From assembly GCF_050947875.1 (NCBI RefSeq), contig NC_134576.1, forward strand, positions 51,190,255 through 51,254,254: a DNA stretch of 64,000 bases. Reading direction: 5' to 3'. Origin of the DNA: Dermacentor variabilis. Taxonomy: Eukaryota; Arthropoda; Arachnida; Ixodida; Ixodidae. A program made the position numbers and the translations under genes. Positions 44,461 through 57,493 of the stretch are shown one piece after another (positions within the stretch are counted from its first letter, which is position 1; every line of letters begins with the position of its first letter). The notes below the pieces were generated by a model. That model saw nothing but the letters and a program-made list of their open reading frames with translations. It searched no databases and had not been told where the DNA came from.

Positions 44461-44910
44461 AAAACACTGCGGTGCAAAAAACGCAGATCACGCCATTCAA
44501 GCTGGTTTATGAAAGGAACGCGAAGACAGCCTTCGATGCCATGCTGCCACACGTCGCAGATAAAGAGAATATCAACGTGACTGCCTATCTCCAGCGCGAC
44601 GAAGAACCACGACAGCTCATCCGCCTGCGCATCAAAAACCAGAACAGGACCAACAGCCGGCACTATTCGACAACGCTACGTGGAATACCAGCCCGGCGAC
44701 TGTGTTTGCGTCTGGATCCCGATGCGCCGACGAGGACTTAGCGAGAAACTGTTACCACGGTATTTCAGACCTTAAAAGAATATGGACATATTGGCGCACT
44801 CGACCATGAGGTCATGCCTGACGGCATTTCGCCATCCCAGTGGCACGGCGCAGGACATGAATTCGTCCACGTGGTGTGTCCTAAGGCTTTCTGCACCCGC
44901 TGACGAGCTT
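44461..44910 (+). pseudogene. Gypsy pol remnant, 3' piece (integrase C-terminus)
   Basis: The frame reads NTAVQKTQITPFKLVYERN, AFDAMLPHVADKENI, TAYLQRDEEPRQLIRLRIKN, then a frameshift into VEYQPGDCVCVWIPMRRRG-like residues. This is the end of a gypsy integrase and its C-terminal module. About 90-100 residues expected between this piece and 42671, including the second D and the E of the catalytic triad, are missing. The nested LINE therefore replaced part of the gene rather than simply splitting it. Confidence 0.8.
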
Positions 44911-44984
44911 AGGAACATTATTGTGTCGTTGTTGTTGTCGTGGTTTTGTTTTCGCTTTCGTTGTTTCTAGCATCGAGACGACAC

Positions 44985-45254
44985 CTGCAGGACGCGCCAG
45001 CATGCATCGGAAGTTTCTCGAATGTTATCGGTGGTTCTATGCGCTGTCTGGTGTCACCGACCCTCCACATTGGAACACTCGATGACTCGTGTATAAAACC
45101 CGACGTGCTTTATATCCGACAATCTATAAAATCCGACGGTCTTCGACTGTGTTCGCATTATGGGTGTGCTTTTTTAGGCATAGGTGCGCCCAATAAAGTT
45201 AGTTCTGCCATTCACAATCTTGCTGCCGTGTTCTGGACCGTCACTACGAAGTGA
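44985..45254 (+). repeat. Degraded 3' LTR of the second gypsy element
   Basis: TATAAAA at 45092-45098 and AATAAA at 45192-45197 lie about 100 bp apart, following the integrase end. The tail reads TTCTGGACCGTCACTACGAAGTGA. The left boundary is approximate, and TG/CA ends could not be fixed. Confidence 0.6.
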
Positions 45255-45613
45255 GAATATAAATAAAATTCTAGATTAGCTGAATTTATTGGAGCATGCT
45301 CCAATTATTCAAATATTTTTGGGGCATCTATATGGTGGGGTATTGTTATCGTGTCTATCACCGATCTTGCGAATGTTTTCAGACATTGTTTTCAGAACTT
45401 TGTCTCTTTTTTTTTAGACAAATTTCTACGTACTTTAACGTAGAGCTGCTCCAAACGTTTCCGTTCCAATTCTGCAATCAGCCATCCAGGATTGGTAAAA
45501 AAAAATTCGGGTCATTCTCACTTTGCCGGTCCGTCACGCGGCATGCTCCTGGAAAATTTGGGCCGAAAGTTTCTGCATGATTAGGCCAAATGGCAGAAAA
45601 CTACTTGCTGATT
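45255..45613. other. Scrap of the intron-like unit
   Basis: 45344-45380 (GTTATCGTGTCTATCACCGATCTTGCGAATG) matches the array units at 37435 and 29150. The rest is unassigned. Confidence 0.5.
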
Positions 45614-45637
45614 TGATGTTTTTTGGACGTTAGCCCT

Positions 45638-45683
<46 letters not shown>

Positions 45684-45767
45684 ACAACAACAACAACAAC
45701 CTATCTTAAGTTTCTTTGATGTTTTTTGGACGTTAGCCCTTTCATCATTATCATCATCATCATCAAC
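45614..45767. repeat. (CAT)n/(CAA)n microsatellite inside a ~35-bp direct repeat
   Basis: TGATGTTTTTTGGACGTTAG, then CCCTTTCATCAT, occurs at 45614 and again at 45718, about 104 bp apart. The first copy is followed by a long (CAT)n then (CAA)n tract (to about 45700), the second by a shorter (CAT)n. It borders the 5' end of block B. Confidence 0.85.
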
Positions 45768-47280
45768 CTATAAATTCATTAGGCAGCAAGTCCGGAACAA
45801 CATACGTATCTTAGACGAAGATGGAAAGAAACAGGAACGCGACGTGGCATTAAATTACGTCGGAGAAGTAACAGCCGAATCATTCCAAAGCAATGAGTAT
45901 GCGGTATATGAGAAAAAAGAGCATGAAAAATAATCAGATGGAAAAGGAGCTGGTGCTGAGAAATTGCAACTGGAAGAAGGCAAGAAAGAAAATTGCTGAG
46001 CGCGCGCCCACGGGGCTAGACGAGGTTCCCGTTAGGCTGATTAATGAACTATGACCTGAAAGTAAGAAATCTTTGTTGAAAGCACCAGACAAAAACACTA
46101 AGATTGTCGAATACCACACCGCTGGGCACAAAATACATTCAATTTAATTTATGAAGCTAAGGAGGAAAAATGTATAGACAGTTGACCGTTACATCGCTAA
46201 TGTAAAGGTTAATAACGCAAGCGATTGAATTAAAGTTACAAGCTTTTGCGTGAAATAATGGCATATTGCGAGATCTTCAATATAGATTCAGAATTGATAG
46301 GTGTGCGGACGATAACAATTTGCCCTCACTCGGTGTATTGAAGTATCCAGAGAAGAAGGGAGACCTCTGTATGTGGCTTCTTTAGATATTACTGCAGCAT
46401 ATGATAGCGTAGGCTGCCGCATATTGCGAGATATTCTGGAAGCGGAAGACTCAGGCAACGAGTTGATACCAACAAAGGAGTGAAGCAGGCTGCCCTTTAT
46501 CCCCACTGCTGTTTATGATGTACATGGCACGAATGGAAAGAGCGCTAAAAGGAAGCACTATGTTGCTTAATCTCTCATACAAACCGGTCCCCAGCCTAAC
46601 AAGTGGCCAAATAAATTTCGTGTATTGCGATAAGTCGGACCTGTACAAGCAGGATCGCATATCTCAATCTAAGTCAGGGGAAAATTGTGCCCATAACTCG
46701 CTGGCGGACTTTCTAATGCGGGAGCATTACCCGGCACATGCGCATAGCACAAATTCTATTGCTTGCTAACAAGCAAAGGGATATGCAACGTCTGGTTAAT
46801 ATCTGTGAACTGGAAGGTGAGAAGTTGCGATTCAAATGCAGTGTTTAAAAAATGTAGTGTTATAGTATTCAATGAATACAGTGAAGACAGTGTTAGTACA
46901 GGGCAAGGAAATACCTAGGTAGGTTCAATGAACACAAATACATTGGTTTATATGGATAAACGCAGGCAATAGATATATGAAAAGACAGGAAAACCGTAAG
47001 GTATGAGGTGGTCCGTGGTATGTGAAAAGGTGAGATCTTTTCAGGGCTCTCCTTTCCAAATCTGGTTGCTTGCTTGAAGTCGAGGGTCATTAGGACGCCT
47101 CGCACTGGGCGCTCAAGGGAAGTCTACAAATGAAGCTGTGCGGGGTGATATGGACTGTAAAGGTTTTGAAGTGAGGGAAGTTTAGAGTAAAATTGGTCTT
47201 GAAGAACGACTGAGCAATATGGAAGAAATTAGATGGTCTCGATATTTGTACAGGAAAACGATTGACTAACAGTGCAAGAA
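45768..47280 (+). pseudogene. LINE remnant in block B (copy LB)
   Basis: Close paralog of LA. It starts at ATAAATTCATTAGGCAG and includes 'RAPTGLDEVPVRLINEL' (near 46000-46045) and the same replacement of the RT catalytic region as LA (46590-46760). Its left end coincides with the SINE insertion point of LA, so it is not certain whether LB is the pre-insertion state or was rearranged there. The centres of the replacement differ (13110-13185 against 46640-46690). Confidence 0.75.
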
Positions 47281-47810
47281 AATAACTAGGAAGCTTACCA
47301 GCAAGTATGGGCCAGTATAAGAAGTACCATGGTTACAAAGAGCATCAAACGCAAAGTCAGAGAGGCTGAGACTGTCTAATGGATGGTGGCAATGGATAGG
47401 AAACCTGCTATGAGCACTTTTACTTAACTTATGGTTGTTAGGAAACAAACGACCTTTGCCCTGAGCCACTCTGTCAGCTGTAACGGCAAATCTGGTGTAA
47501 GTGTAAATAGAAAACTGTGCGTGAGTCTTGCGCCGCAGTCGCCTTTGCATACAGGTAACAAATGGCCGTGCGTCGATCAGTGGCACGAGTAGCTCGAGAA
47601 CACCGGACGCAGTGAGGTGGTGCTTTTTGTGCTGCCTTTTCCACTGGTGGCGTATATAGTTTAAACAACGCAGTGGACACGACATCTACAAATGACTATT
47701 AAAAGCAGTGACAGTGACTGCTCTCGCATGCCCAATAATGCTAAGCAGAATGTGCGGTCGATACAGCCTGTGTATGTTATGTGGGTGCACATTACATTGG
47801 TTCTTGCGTT

Positions 47811-48805
47811 GGGGCCCTATAACGTAAAACTATTCCAATACGTTTCTATTCCAATTTCCTGACGTCAAATTTGCGTAACCGCCGACGCAAGCATCGGGTG
47901 GTCACCCGTAGGGTCGTCTAAGTAAACCAATGAAACGCTCTCCTCGTTCATAGGAGGGTACTTTTGTTTGCTTGAAAAACGAATAACATTGCCTACACTG
48001 AGCGGCTTGTCTTATCTAATTGACTGACAAGAGGCGAGGAGCACGCTCAAGTGGAGGGGGATTCGATGGGTCCGAGCCACAGCACTGAATATCGATAACT
48101 GGATGAAGAGGGTGGTGCCGGCGTCTGCGATTGGTCCGCTTTCTCTTGGCTTGCAATGGCTTAGCTTGCGACGGCTTAGCTTGCGACATTCGCGGCGGCA
48201 TGCAACGGAAGCTTAAGAATGAGGCTAAAACAGTTCCTCAGCAAAAAAGAGTTGTTAGAACGAGGTCGTGAACGTGCCAAAAGTTCTCGAAAACGTTACA
48301 CGGCCACGCAAAATGCTTTATTACACGCAAATAAACCCATGCTCTCTGACAGGTGCGAGTAGCTAGTGCATCAGCGATCGGCAGCAGCCATCTTTTATTC
48401 CTTTGGGAACGGGGCAGCCAGCGGTTATTCAGAAGAAAATTCAGTTTTGTTCGGCATATTAATGCATCTTTCACGCGTACACGTCACTCTGACGCGGTGA
48501 GTTTTTGCAGTTCTGTGACGTCTCGTGACAGGCAGGTGAAGTGGGTGCTGCCACAAAACTTTTGACCAATAGCCGAGGGCTAGTACCGAAAAGGCGTCGA
48601 GTCAGAAATAACTATTTTTCTTTTGTTCGGTCAAACCATGCATAATCAGTGTGTGCACGTCATATCAGATGGGAGCTATCGCGGTTTTCGTGACGTCGCG
48701 CGACAGACAGGTGAAGTGGGGGTGGTAGAAAAAAGTTTTTGACCAATCATGAAGGGCGGATAGCAGAATTGGAATAGAAAAGTTTGGAATAGTCGAACAT
48801 GGGGG
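47811..48805. mobile_element. ~1-kb TIR element inserted in block B, right tip lost
   Basis: The left end carries ACTATTCCAATACG-TTTCTATTCCAATT (about 47828-47857). The right end, reverse-complemented, gives ACTATTCCAAACTTTTCTATTCCAATT (48765-48791). On the left the inverted repeat is preceded by GGGGCCCTATAACGTAAA, which has no counterpart on the right. Compared with A about 130 bp of host sequence is missing at this site. Two internal units containing GACAGGCAGGTGAAGTGG and TTTTTGACCAAT (48529-48570, 48701-48748) are tandem-related. No transposase frame was found, so it is a non-autonomous DNA transposon of unknown superfamily. Confidence 0.72.
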
Positions 48806-51269
48806 GTGGCAGCCATAAAAAGAGGCCTTAAAAATGGGAAAGGTGAGAAACTATTCAGATTTAGGATGTGCGTAACTAGTTCATAAGTACCTAGTAACTA
48901 GTTAACTCTGTAACTAGTTAGATGTATGGCAGTGCGCTCCTTTTTCCACATAGCGTTTTACTGCAACAGTGGTTTTTGTAAACTGAGATGCAGCCGACCT
49001 GCACCAGTGCACCCAGACATTATAGATAAGCGATGCCGAATCCTGCGATGTGGCTGCGCGTTCTTTGGTGGTGAAATGCCTTGTAGAGAAAGAGCCCGTG
49101 ACAGGTGGATACGGTGAAAACATGTGTGCGCCTATGTGCACGCGCACACATATACGCGCACTAGTACACGTACGCACGTGTACGTTACCACACGCTTGCG
49201 GGGCCTGTGTTAACACACAAGCTCACACACGCGCACACACATGTGCACACACACGTGCACGTGTGAGAAGTATCCTCTGAATGCTGATAGCAACAAAGTA
49301 GAAACAGATTGTTTGAGAAGGCTCCAAATTGAAAACGCAAAGCTCACGAAGGAGAGCTATAAGTAATGCGTAAGTTCACATGCATTTTTATGGTTACGTG
49401 AATTGCGGGCACCTTTTTCAGAGGTAATATTGATACAGAACATTCCTGCGCTTGTGTACCATGTTACTTGGATTACTTATTACGGGTAGTCACACTAGCT
49501 GAACACCGTAGCTTGTGGCATATTTAGAGAGAACTGCTTCGGGCAGATCGCAGTATTCATTTTGGTTTGAGAGCATGTGTCCTGTAGTGCAGTCGACGGA
49601 AAATCAGCCATGCGCTCATGTCCGTTGCGTGTTGCAACAAGTTCAAGGTAGTTATCGATCGGCTTATATTCTGAGTATGCACAAGTTAAAGGTTTCTCCT
49701 GTAAGTGAGAAGCTGATACACCGCCCAAATAGTATGCACTCGTCCTCACATACGCAGGGAGGCTTTTATTAGACAACTACCAATTGGCACGTCCGATGCC
49801 TAAATTTCATTATTATAAATTACTTCTTCCAACCTCATCTGGCCATTCGGCGGAAGTATAATGACATCAGATGTAAGCAGAGACATTAACAAAGACCTTG
49901 TACCCGTGAGAGAAAAGAACTGTATTCCTTGTAAAGATCAATCTTTCCCTTCTACGCAAGACTGAGAAGACGGGGATGAAAGCGGTAATGTGAGGGTTGG
50001 TTAAGGAAAGAGGAAACGCCCCAAATTAGGATTTGCCGCATAAAGAGGAAATGAGGGCGGTGTCCACCACAGGTTCTTTCGAAGCAAAAATTATATTTCC
50101 TGTTTCGCTTAGTCCTCGCAGAGGCAAAGAGCGGACAATCTCGGATCAAGTGGGATAACTACGCTTGAAAGAGAAAAGAAGGAAAAGGAAAGAAAGAGAA
50201 ACAAAGGAAAGAAAGGGAATTTTATTTTAATTTTTAATTCAGTACCTGTCTTCTAAGAGTAATTTGATGCACAAGGGACAGGGGGACGAGCACATACGCG
50301 TGTTTACCGGGGGGCCGAAGGGGAACTTGCCACACACACCCCACTATCACAAATGGAGATGCAATTTATAGAATTCGCCCCGCTATTCCTAAAACTGGGC
50401 ACTCTCGGCGGCGCCCTGGGGAAACTCAAGAAAGCAACAGCTGAGGACAAATTTTGTTAGGAAATCACTGCCAACGTAAGAAATGCTTTTCTGTACTACG
50501 TATCGCCTGCTTAGGCAGCGAGAATCGTGTTCGTATTCACGGCGAGGCACTGTAGCGGAAGTCGAGCGGCATGCGACATACGGACAGTTCTCGCCGTAAG
50601 AAATTTGTACTTGCGCTCCTTGCACCATGCCCGGTTTTTTCGGAACACCTACTCACATTAGAAATCACAAAATCAGATTGCTATATTCATCCTAAGGATG
50701 AATAGATCTTTATGCTTGCACGCATCAAAGCGTCAAATCATTGCTTTAACAAATACAGGAACTCTGTCTCTTAACCATCAAAAGCAAATAAGGCATTACA
50801 ACTCCGAAAGGGTAAAACACAGAAACGCCGACCAGACATCAAACGGCTTCTATACGGAACTCGAAACGTCTAGAATATTTCAAACGTTTTCACATTCGGT
50901 CGACGTTTCTCTGTTTTACGTTTTCATTATGCCTACTCCCGATCAGACGAATCATCGCCGAACCATCAAATTCTCTACAGTTCAGACTGCCAAATTTCGC
51001 TGTGTAACCGCGAGTTCTCCTACATAGCTTGTTGAAAGCGACCTTGTCGAATATGCAGGGCCATTGCAGCACCATTACAGCGCTGACCTGAAATTTGTAC
51101 CGGGATGTGTCCCTTGTGACTTTGTCGCTATATTTCATTTTCAAGCTGTTTGTGCATAAGTCAGAATGGCGCATGTTCCCTACAGGAGCAAGATCTACAG
51201 ATTTCGTATGCTGGGAAAATGGGGCCATTTTCTCGGTCATGTGTTTGATTATTAGATGAGAAAATTATC

Positions 51270-51658
51270 AAGTATCAGTATTTGAAATTTGCGCCGAAAC
51301 CCTTGCGCCGGTACGTCCTCGTGACGTCAGGGATTCCAAAGTACGTTTTCGCATTTGGGCCGCGTTGGCTGAATAAAGGTTCCCGAAACTTGCCATGCTT
51401 AATATTTGGTTCCTTTAGAACACAATGTAGTCAATCTGTACCGCTATATATAATTAGTAGGCCATAGAAGACGCCATCAAAATCCAAGACGTCACTGTCC
51501 CCAGGTGCGGGAACTAAAGTGGGCGTCGTCACCCGTATTTCGTTCTTGCGCTTTTTCTGGCTTACCAAACGTCTTATCGCTGTAAGAGTGGTGTTTTTGG
51601 TGTTGTAGAACGGTAATTTACTGATGCAAAAGAAACCATGTTTCACTTTAGTGTCCCT
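51270..51658. mobile_element. TTAA-type MITE, left end deleted (block B)
   Basis: Paralog of 18209-18692 retaining only the right inverted repeat (TTTCACTTTAGTGTCCCT). The deletion that removed the left end also removed ~560 bp of flanking block sequence present in A. Confidence 0.75.
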
Positions 51659-52604
51659 TGAAGCAATTGATGCCTTCTCTATCCTGCTGCCCTGATGCTG
51701 CCCGACTGCTGAGATCTATATTTAATAACTCTCTAATACTTGCATTTTCCCTCCCATACAGAAAGCTGCACGTATTTTTGCTTCGTTTATTTATTGCTCA
51801 CCTACTGCAGCCCATCTTGAGGTATAGCAGGAGTGGCGACACCATCATATGTCAGTTGCAGACAAAAAGATGATCAGGGGCAATGAACGAGCATTTCCGG
51901 GCAATGTATTCCAAAGTTCACTTATTCAGGGGAAAAAACTATGTTTATACATATCAGTTCTACACTGCAGTGTCAAAAGATTTAGCTTGTGAAAGCTAAG
52001 GGTGCGGGAAGCTTCAGCAAATGTAGAGTATTTATCGAAGTGGGTACAGCATGGAGAGTTAAGGTGTGCAGGACCATTATGCTTAAACTCCACGGTATCT
52101 TCACCTGCTCCGAACTGCTCAGTTTTGTTTGTCATTTCTCGTATTGCGTGCGAGATCGCCAGAGAATATACATTTCCATGTTCCTGCTGTCGTCACCAAC
52201 ACTGTCATCCACAGAATACCGAGTCTTGGTAACGCTTATTTTTATGATCTCTATATTTAATAACTCCCCGTCATTGTTCTTTTCACAACTTTGCGTTATT
52301 GTGTCATAGCTACACACATTGTGAACTGCCCTTCTCCTCTGTTGAAATCCGTCAGAATTTTTATGCCGACCCAAGGAGGAAACCAGTCTGTAGGTTGACT
52401 CTTCCGTCCTTCTGTCATGTAGGATGCATCGCTATAAAGTAACAAGCATATAAAACAAAATAAAGTCGGAAGGGAAAACATTGGCGGTGGTGAGTTTAGA
52501 CCCTACGACCTCATGCTCAGATTCCGAGCACCTTACCCACTGGGCTTAACCGCGTTTGCAGAATGTGAGCATATTTGAACCATAAAAATGTATTTTCACT
52601 CGGT

Positions 52605-52955
52605 GTGTACACATACCGTGTATAACATAGGCAGCGGCCCAAGTTGGCGTCTGAGAGTTTCATTGAATGACAGATAACGAGAGGAACATGCAGTGACCCA
52701 CGTTGGCGTCAAAGAGGTTCATCGAAGAGGGGGAGATACCGAGTGGAGCATACCCTGTGACACAAGTTGGCCTCGCAAAGGTTCTTTGAAGACAGGTAAA
52801 TATCGAGGGGTGCATACGCACTGACCCAAGTTGGCGTCAAAGACCTTCATTGAAGAGGGGCAGATGCCCAGTTGAACATACGCAATGACCCAATTTGGCA
52901 TCACAAAGGTTTCTTGAAGAGGGGCAGATACCGAGTGGAACTTAGGCACATAGAA
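52605..52955. repeat. ~62-bp minisatellite, locus 3 (block B)
   Basis: About five and a half units, one fewer than the equivalent locus at 19640-20050. Confidence 0.9.
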
Positions 52956-54159
52956 CAAACTTGAGCGCACCGCTATGCGTGTTTTCATTGAGCAATTTAT
53001 TCGCTGGCGCGGACAATCTGCCTTGCGGCACGGTGCAAACGGAGTGAAGCGCTGCAAAGCATGTAACATTGGAGCCTTACGCCAGGCCTTACGCTGCCTT
53101 CATTCGCGTGGTGTCCACCGAATCAAGCACGTTTAATAAGCACTGCTGTAGTAAGCTCAGCGTTTTCCAACAGGACGTATAAAGCCTGATAATGGTCAAA
53201 CGATTGTTCTTATCGCTGAATTAAAGTGAGTTTACCAATATTAGTATTTGGAAAGCTTGAGCCTGCATCGCAATAACCAATGCGGGGACACGTGCGGCGA
53301 GCCTGTATTGGTTTCGGGCTATCCTACTTTTTGCCAGGGTTCGTAGATGGGGTCATTCATTCATTTATTCATTCATTTAGTGGAGTCACTCCAGCTGAAG
53401 TTGCCATCTCGGGAAGCGATTACAGTTGATATCCTGCTTGTGTATTCATGTGGTACCTAGCCGCACATACTTCTTCAATCTGTGCAATCCCGACATATAC
53501 ACATGTGCATATTGTCTATATTGCAGAGGAGGCGAAGACATTCAACCGAGAAGAGGTTGCGAAGTACGTAACTTTTTATTTTGTTTGGATGCGGGTATTT
53601 ACGATGCACTTAGGAATCATGTTCAAGCGATTGTAGCGAACTTTAGGAGGCATTTAAGTTTGCTCTGTACACTGGAAATTACGCTCAGCGCGCCATTCGC
53701 GCATATGGATTTTCTGTTTTGCCTTTTTTCGACGTAAGCACATGCGACGTTTGTCCCGTGCAGCCTACTGAAAGTGCTGGTGCAGCACGCTTATCATTTA
53801 ACTGGGAGAGGACCGCACGTGGTGTCGAACCTTCGATAACATCAGCGGATCGCGATGACGTCGGTGCCTGCAAGCTACTGCAAGGCATGAGCGATAGGTG
53901 CGCGATGGATGCAATGTCTGGTACTCTACAACGGGCACGATAATGTGATGAGAATTCGCGTCAACAAGAACAAAACCAACGTTGCCGCCGGCATTAGCCC
54001 AGTAAAGCAATTGCACCTCTAGTCCGCGTAGATCAACGCCAATTTCTTCCTGAGTAGGTTGAGAGTGAAGAATGAAAAAAAAATCGCTGCGCATGGCACT
54101 CTACCGAGGCGCTACTCGCGTGAGGGGAGTAGGCAGAGCGTCAGACTGAATTTCTGGAC

Positions 54160-54366
54160 TGGCCATATTAGTAAGAACGGGCCACATTTCTAGACGTGCT
54201 ACCTTCGGTATTGATCCCCATTTTTGGACAGAACGTGCCCCACAGAACAGGACAGATCTTTAGACGACACTATCTTGGGAGTCGGTTGGCGCAGGACAGG
54301 GGTAATTGAACGCAGGGAGAGGCCTTCGTCTTGCAGAGGACATAAATATGATGATGATGACGATTA
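54160..54366 (+). mobile_element. 3' end of a LINE with (GAT)n tail (block B)
   Basis: Paralog of 21240-21462 with a 4-bp deletion in the segment equivalent to 21389-21400, and a diverged tail (ATGATGATGATGACGATTAT). Confidence 0.75.
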
Positions 54367-55469
54367 TATTGGCAGTCAACACACTTGTTTAGTCTTCACT
54401 ATCGGCGGCACCAGCCCACGAAATAGTCTGCAAACACAATACCAATACCAATAAAGAAGAAATAAGCGTGGTGGAGCGACCGCATGGTCGGATTGCGCAA
54501 GTTTGCATTGCAACCACGTCTGTTGCATCGCACGCATTGCAACAGACGATACTAAGTCACGGAGCGGAATCCGAGGTGTATGACACCGTTTCACATAATG
54601 CGCCTGAGGGGAGCACGTGTGGCGAGAGATAAGCAAGCAAGCACACGAGGGGAGCGCTAGTTTGATAAAAGGCAAAAATTTGGAGGCGTGAAGTCATCAA
54701 CTGGGGTCGAAGACAGTTGCCGAAGTTTTGACTTACGGAATATCACTTGGTCCATGGCTTTTGATAGCTGCAGTTTTTCAAGCAAGGCGACAGAAGTGTG
54801 CATCATGCAGTTTATAAGCTAGTGTTTGTTACGGTGTCCTCATGGAAGGGCAGCGTTTAACACAGCAAAGATAAGTCAACGGGTCGTACGTTCTTTGGGA
54901 ATTAAAAGGCGTTAAAAAATATCCTGCAGTATGCGTCTATCAATTAGTTCATCAGCCGTCAAGATAGTTTTTGTGAACGAATTAAAAGCAGTTTATCGTG
55001 ATTGGTGCCGTTAACGTCTGCTCTCGCAACCACGGACACGCAAACTAGGCGTCAGCCGTGCTTCCAGGCTACTGCGCCGCTGATTAGTCCAGCACATTTG
55101 CGACTCCATATATAGCTTGAACCACGAAGCCATAAAATAAGTTCGCGGCAAATGAATTCGGTCAGTTTCCCACCAAAGCGACCCTATGAGACTCGCTTGA
55201 CCACCGTTGTGAATGTCGCATAACATTGCCAACTTACCACATCCAGGTGACATGTTATCGGATCCGTGTTTACGTACTACGTAACCTCCCGTGAGAATGA
55301 ATCAAATCATAAGTGAATTCAACTCGATAGCGTTTTGTTACTACTGCGAATATAACATGGATTTATTCGCTTAACCGTTTTCGTCAAAATTTATACAAGA
55401 GCCAAACTTTTCCTTGGGCGAATTAGTTGATAAGCATTCAAACCATTTTATTGCAAACAAGTACGGCAA

Positions 55470-57355
55470 TGACGAGGTGGTGTATGAAAAAAAGAGAGCA
55501 TGAAAAAGAACCAGGTGGAAAAGAAGCTGGTGCTGGGAGAAATTTTAGCTGGAAGAAAGCGGAAGAGAAAATAGCTAAGCGTGGAGCCACAGAGTTAGAC
55601 GAGGTTCCCGTTAGGCTCATTAATGAACTATGATCAGAATATAAGAAAGCTTTGTCGAACGCAGTAGCAAAAAGATAGAACTGACTCATATAGACCGTTG
55701 AAATTATTTACATCGCTAATGTACAGCTTACCAGTGCAGGCAATTCAGCATTGGCATAAAATAATGGCATACTGGGAGAACCTTATTATGGCCTCAGAAT
55801 TGGTAGGCGTGTATAGCGTATTACCGCTATATGCTTGTGGCTATATTAAACATTACCGGAGCCTATGACAGCGTAGATCACAACATATTGCGAGATATTC
55901 TGGAAGGGGAAGACTTAGGCAACGAGTATATATAGCTTTGAGGGACATTTTTCAAGAAAATTAAGTTTGCGTAGAATGGGAATGGATAAGTGGCGAGAAA
56001 AAAGTTGGTATCAACAACAGGGGCGCCCTTTATCACCGCTGCTGATTATAATGTACATGGTAAGAATGGAAACGGTGCTAGAGGGAAGCAATATCATGTT
56101 CAATCTATCATACAAACCGGCGTGCGCTAGAGTAGCAAGCTTCCAGGTTTGTTTTATGCGGACGACATTCCATTGCTTGCTAACAAGAAAAGTGATAAAC
56201 AACGTCTGGCTAATATGTGTGGAATGGGAAGGTGAGAACTTAGGTTTGAAATTTAGCGTTTAGCTGCAGTGGACGACGCGCGGGATGCGCCATGCGGGCA
56301 GTTCCCACCATAACAAATTTCAGCTTGCGCTTCTGGCATCATGCCCAGTTTTTCCGGAACGTCCGATCATATTAGAAAACAAGATACAGTGAACACAGTG
56401 TCAATACAAGGCCAAAAGGTACCTCGGATAAACGAATACAAATACCATGGTATGTGGATAAACGAAGGCACTAGATATATGGAAAAATACGAAAAGAATA
56501 GTATAGAGTTTTACGTGCTAAAACCACTTCATGATTATGAGGCACGCCGTAGTGGAGGACTCCGGAAATTTAGACTACCTGGGGTTCCTTAACGTGCACC
56601 TACATCTAAGTGCACGGGTATTCTCGCATTTCGCGCCCATCGAAGTGTGGCCGCTGCGGCCGGGATTCGATCCCGCGATCTCGTGCTCAGCAGCCCAACA
56701 CCATAGCCACTCAGCAACCGCGGCGGTTAAAAGGGTTAAGAAGTGCAGCCATAATGAAAACCAAAGCTGTGGGGTACAATAGGTCTGAGGTGCTCCAGGG
56801 TATGTGTAAAGGTGTGATGATTCCAGGACTTTTCATTTCGAAATGCGGTTGCTTGCTTGCAAAGGTCAGTAGGACGCCTCGCACGGGGCGCTCAAGGGAA
56901 ATCTACAAATTAAGCTATAGAGGGTGACATGGGCTGTAGATGCTTTGATGTGAGGGAAGCTAGGAGTAAAATTGGTATTGAGAAACGACTCAGGAATACG
57001 GAAGAAATTAAATAGGTTGAGAAAGTGTTTCAATATTTGTACAGGAAAGCATTCACTCACAATGGAAAAAAGATACTAGAAAGCTTACCAGCAAGCATAC
57101 GACCAGTATAATAAGTAACATGGCAACAAACGTCAAACAAAAAGTAAGAGCTAAATTGGTTTTGAGAAACGACTACGGAATACGGAAGAAATTAAATGGG
57201 TTGCGAAAGTGTTTCGATATTTGTACAGGAAAGCATTCAGTCACAATGGAAAAAATATCTAGCAAGATTACCAGCAAGCATACGACCAGTATAGTAAGTA
57301 ACATGGCAACAAACAACGTCAAACAAAAAGTAAGAGCGGCTGAGACAGTCTAATC
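55470..57355 (+). pseudogene. LINE remnant in block C with intact FYADD motif (copy LC)
   Basis: Pre-RT residues KIAKRGATELDEVPVRLINEL lie at about 55567-55630. The RT catalytic motif reads SKLPGLFYADDIPLLANKKSD around 56133-56195, with FYADD at 56152-56166. Downstream are VNTVSIQGQKVPRINEYKYH (near 56400), then the SINE, then RTPRTGRSREIYKL and ORF2 end segments duplicated at 56945-57060 and 57140-57260. Stops and frameshifts are common. This copy shows that the family once had a standard RT palm, which LA and LB lost through a shared rearrangement. Confidence 0.75.
56506..56726 (-). mobile_element. Ruka-like SINE in LC
   Basis: Same family and orientation as the copy at 12000. The minus strand reads CCGCGGTTGCTGAGTGGCTA, GGATCGAATCCC, GGGCGCGAAATGCGAGAATA, TTAAGGAACCCCAGGTAG and AGCACGTAAAACTC. 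It lies between LINE segments GAAAAATACGAAAA and AAAAGGGTTAAGAAG. Target duplications are not clear. Confidence 0.88.
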
Positions 57356-57493
57356 GATGGCGGCAATGAAAAATAAAGCTGCTGTGAGCATATTTTCTTC
57401 ATTGTTTTCAGCTTATGACAGTTGGGAACGAAACGCCTTTTGCACTGAGCCACTGTATCACCTTTTACGGCATATCTAGTATAAGTATTACAA

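Larger units (their letters stand above)
45768..55300. repeat. Duplicated block B (paralog of 12236-22740)
   Basis: Collinear with block A with offsets falling from ~33.5 kb at the left to ~32.6 kb at the right because of indels. Relative to A it lacks the 13843-14482 insertion, a 57-bp segment flanked by GGTAGTCACACT (15826-15883), about 640 bp at 17646-18285 including the left end of the MITE, and about 330 bp at 22040-22370. It gained 47811-48805. Confidence 0.88.
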
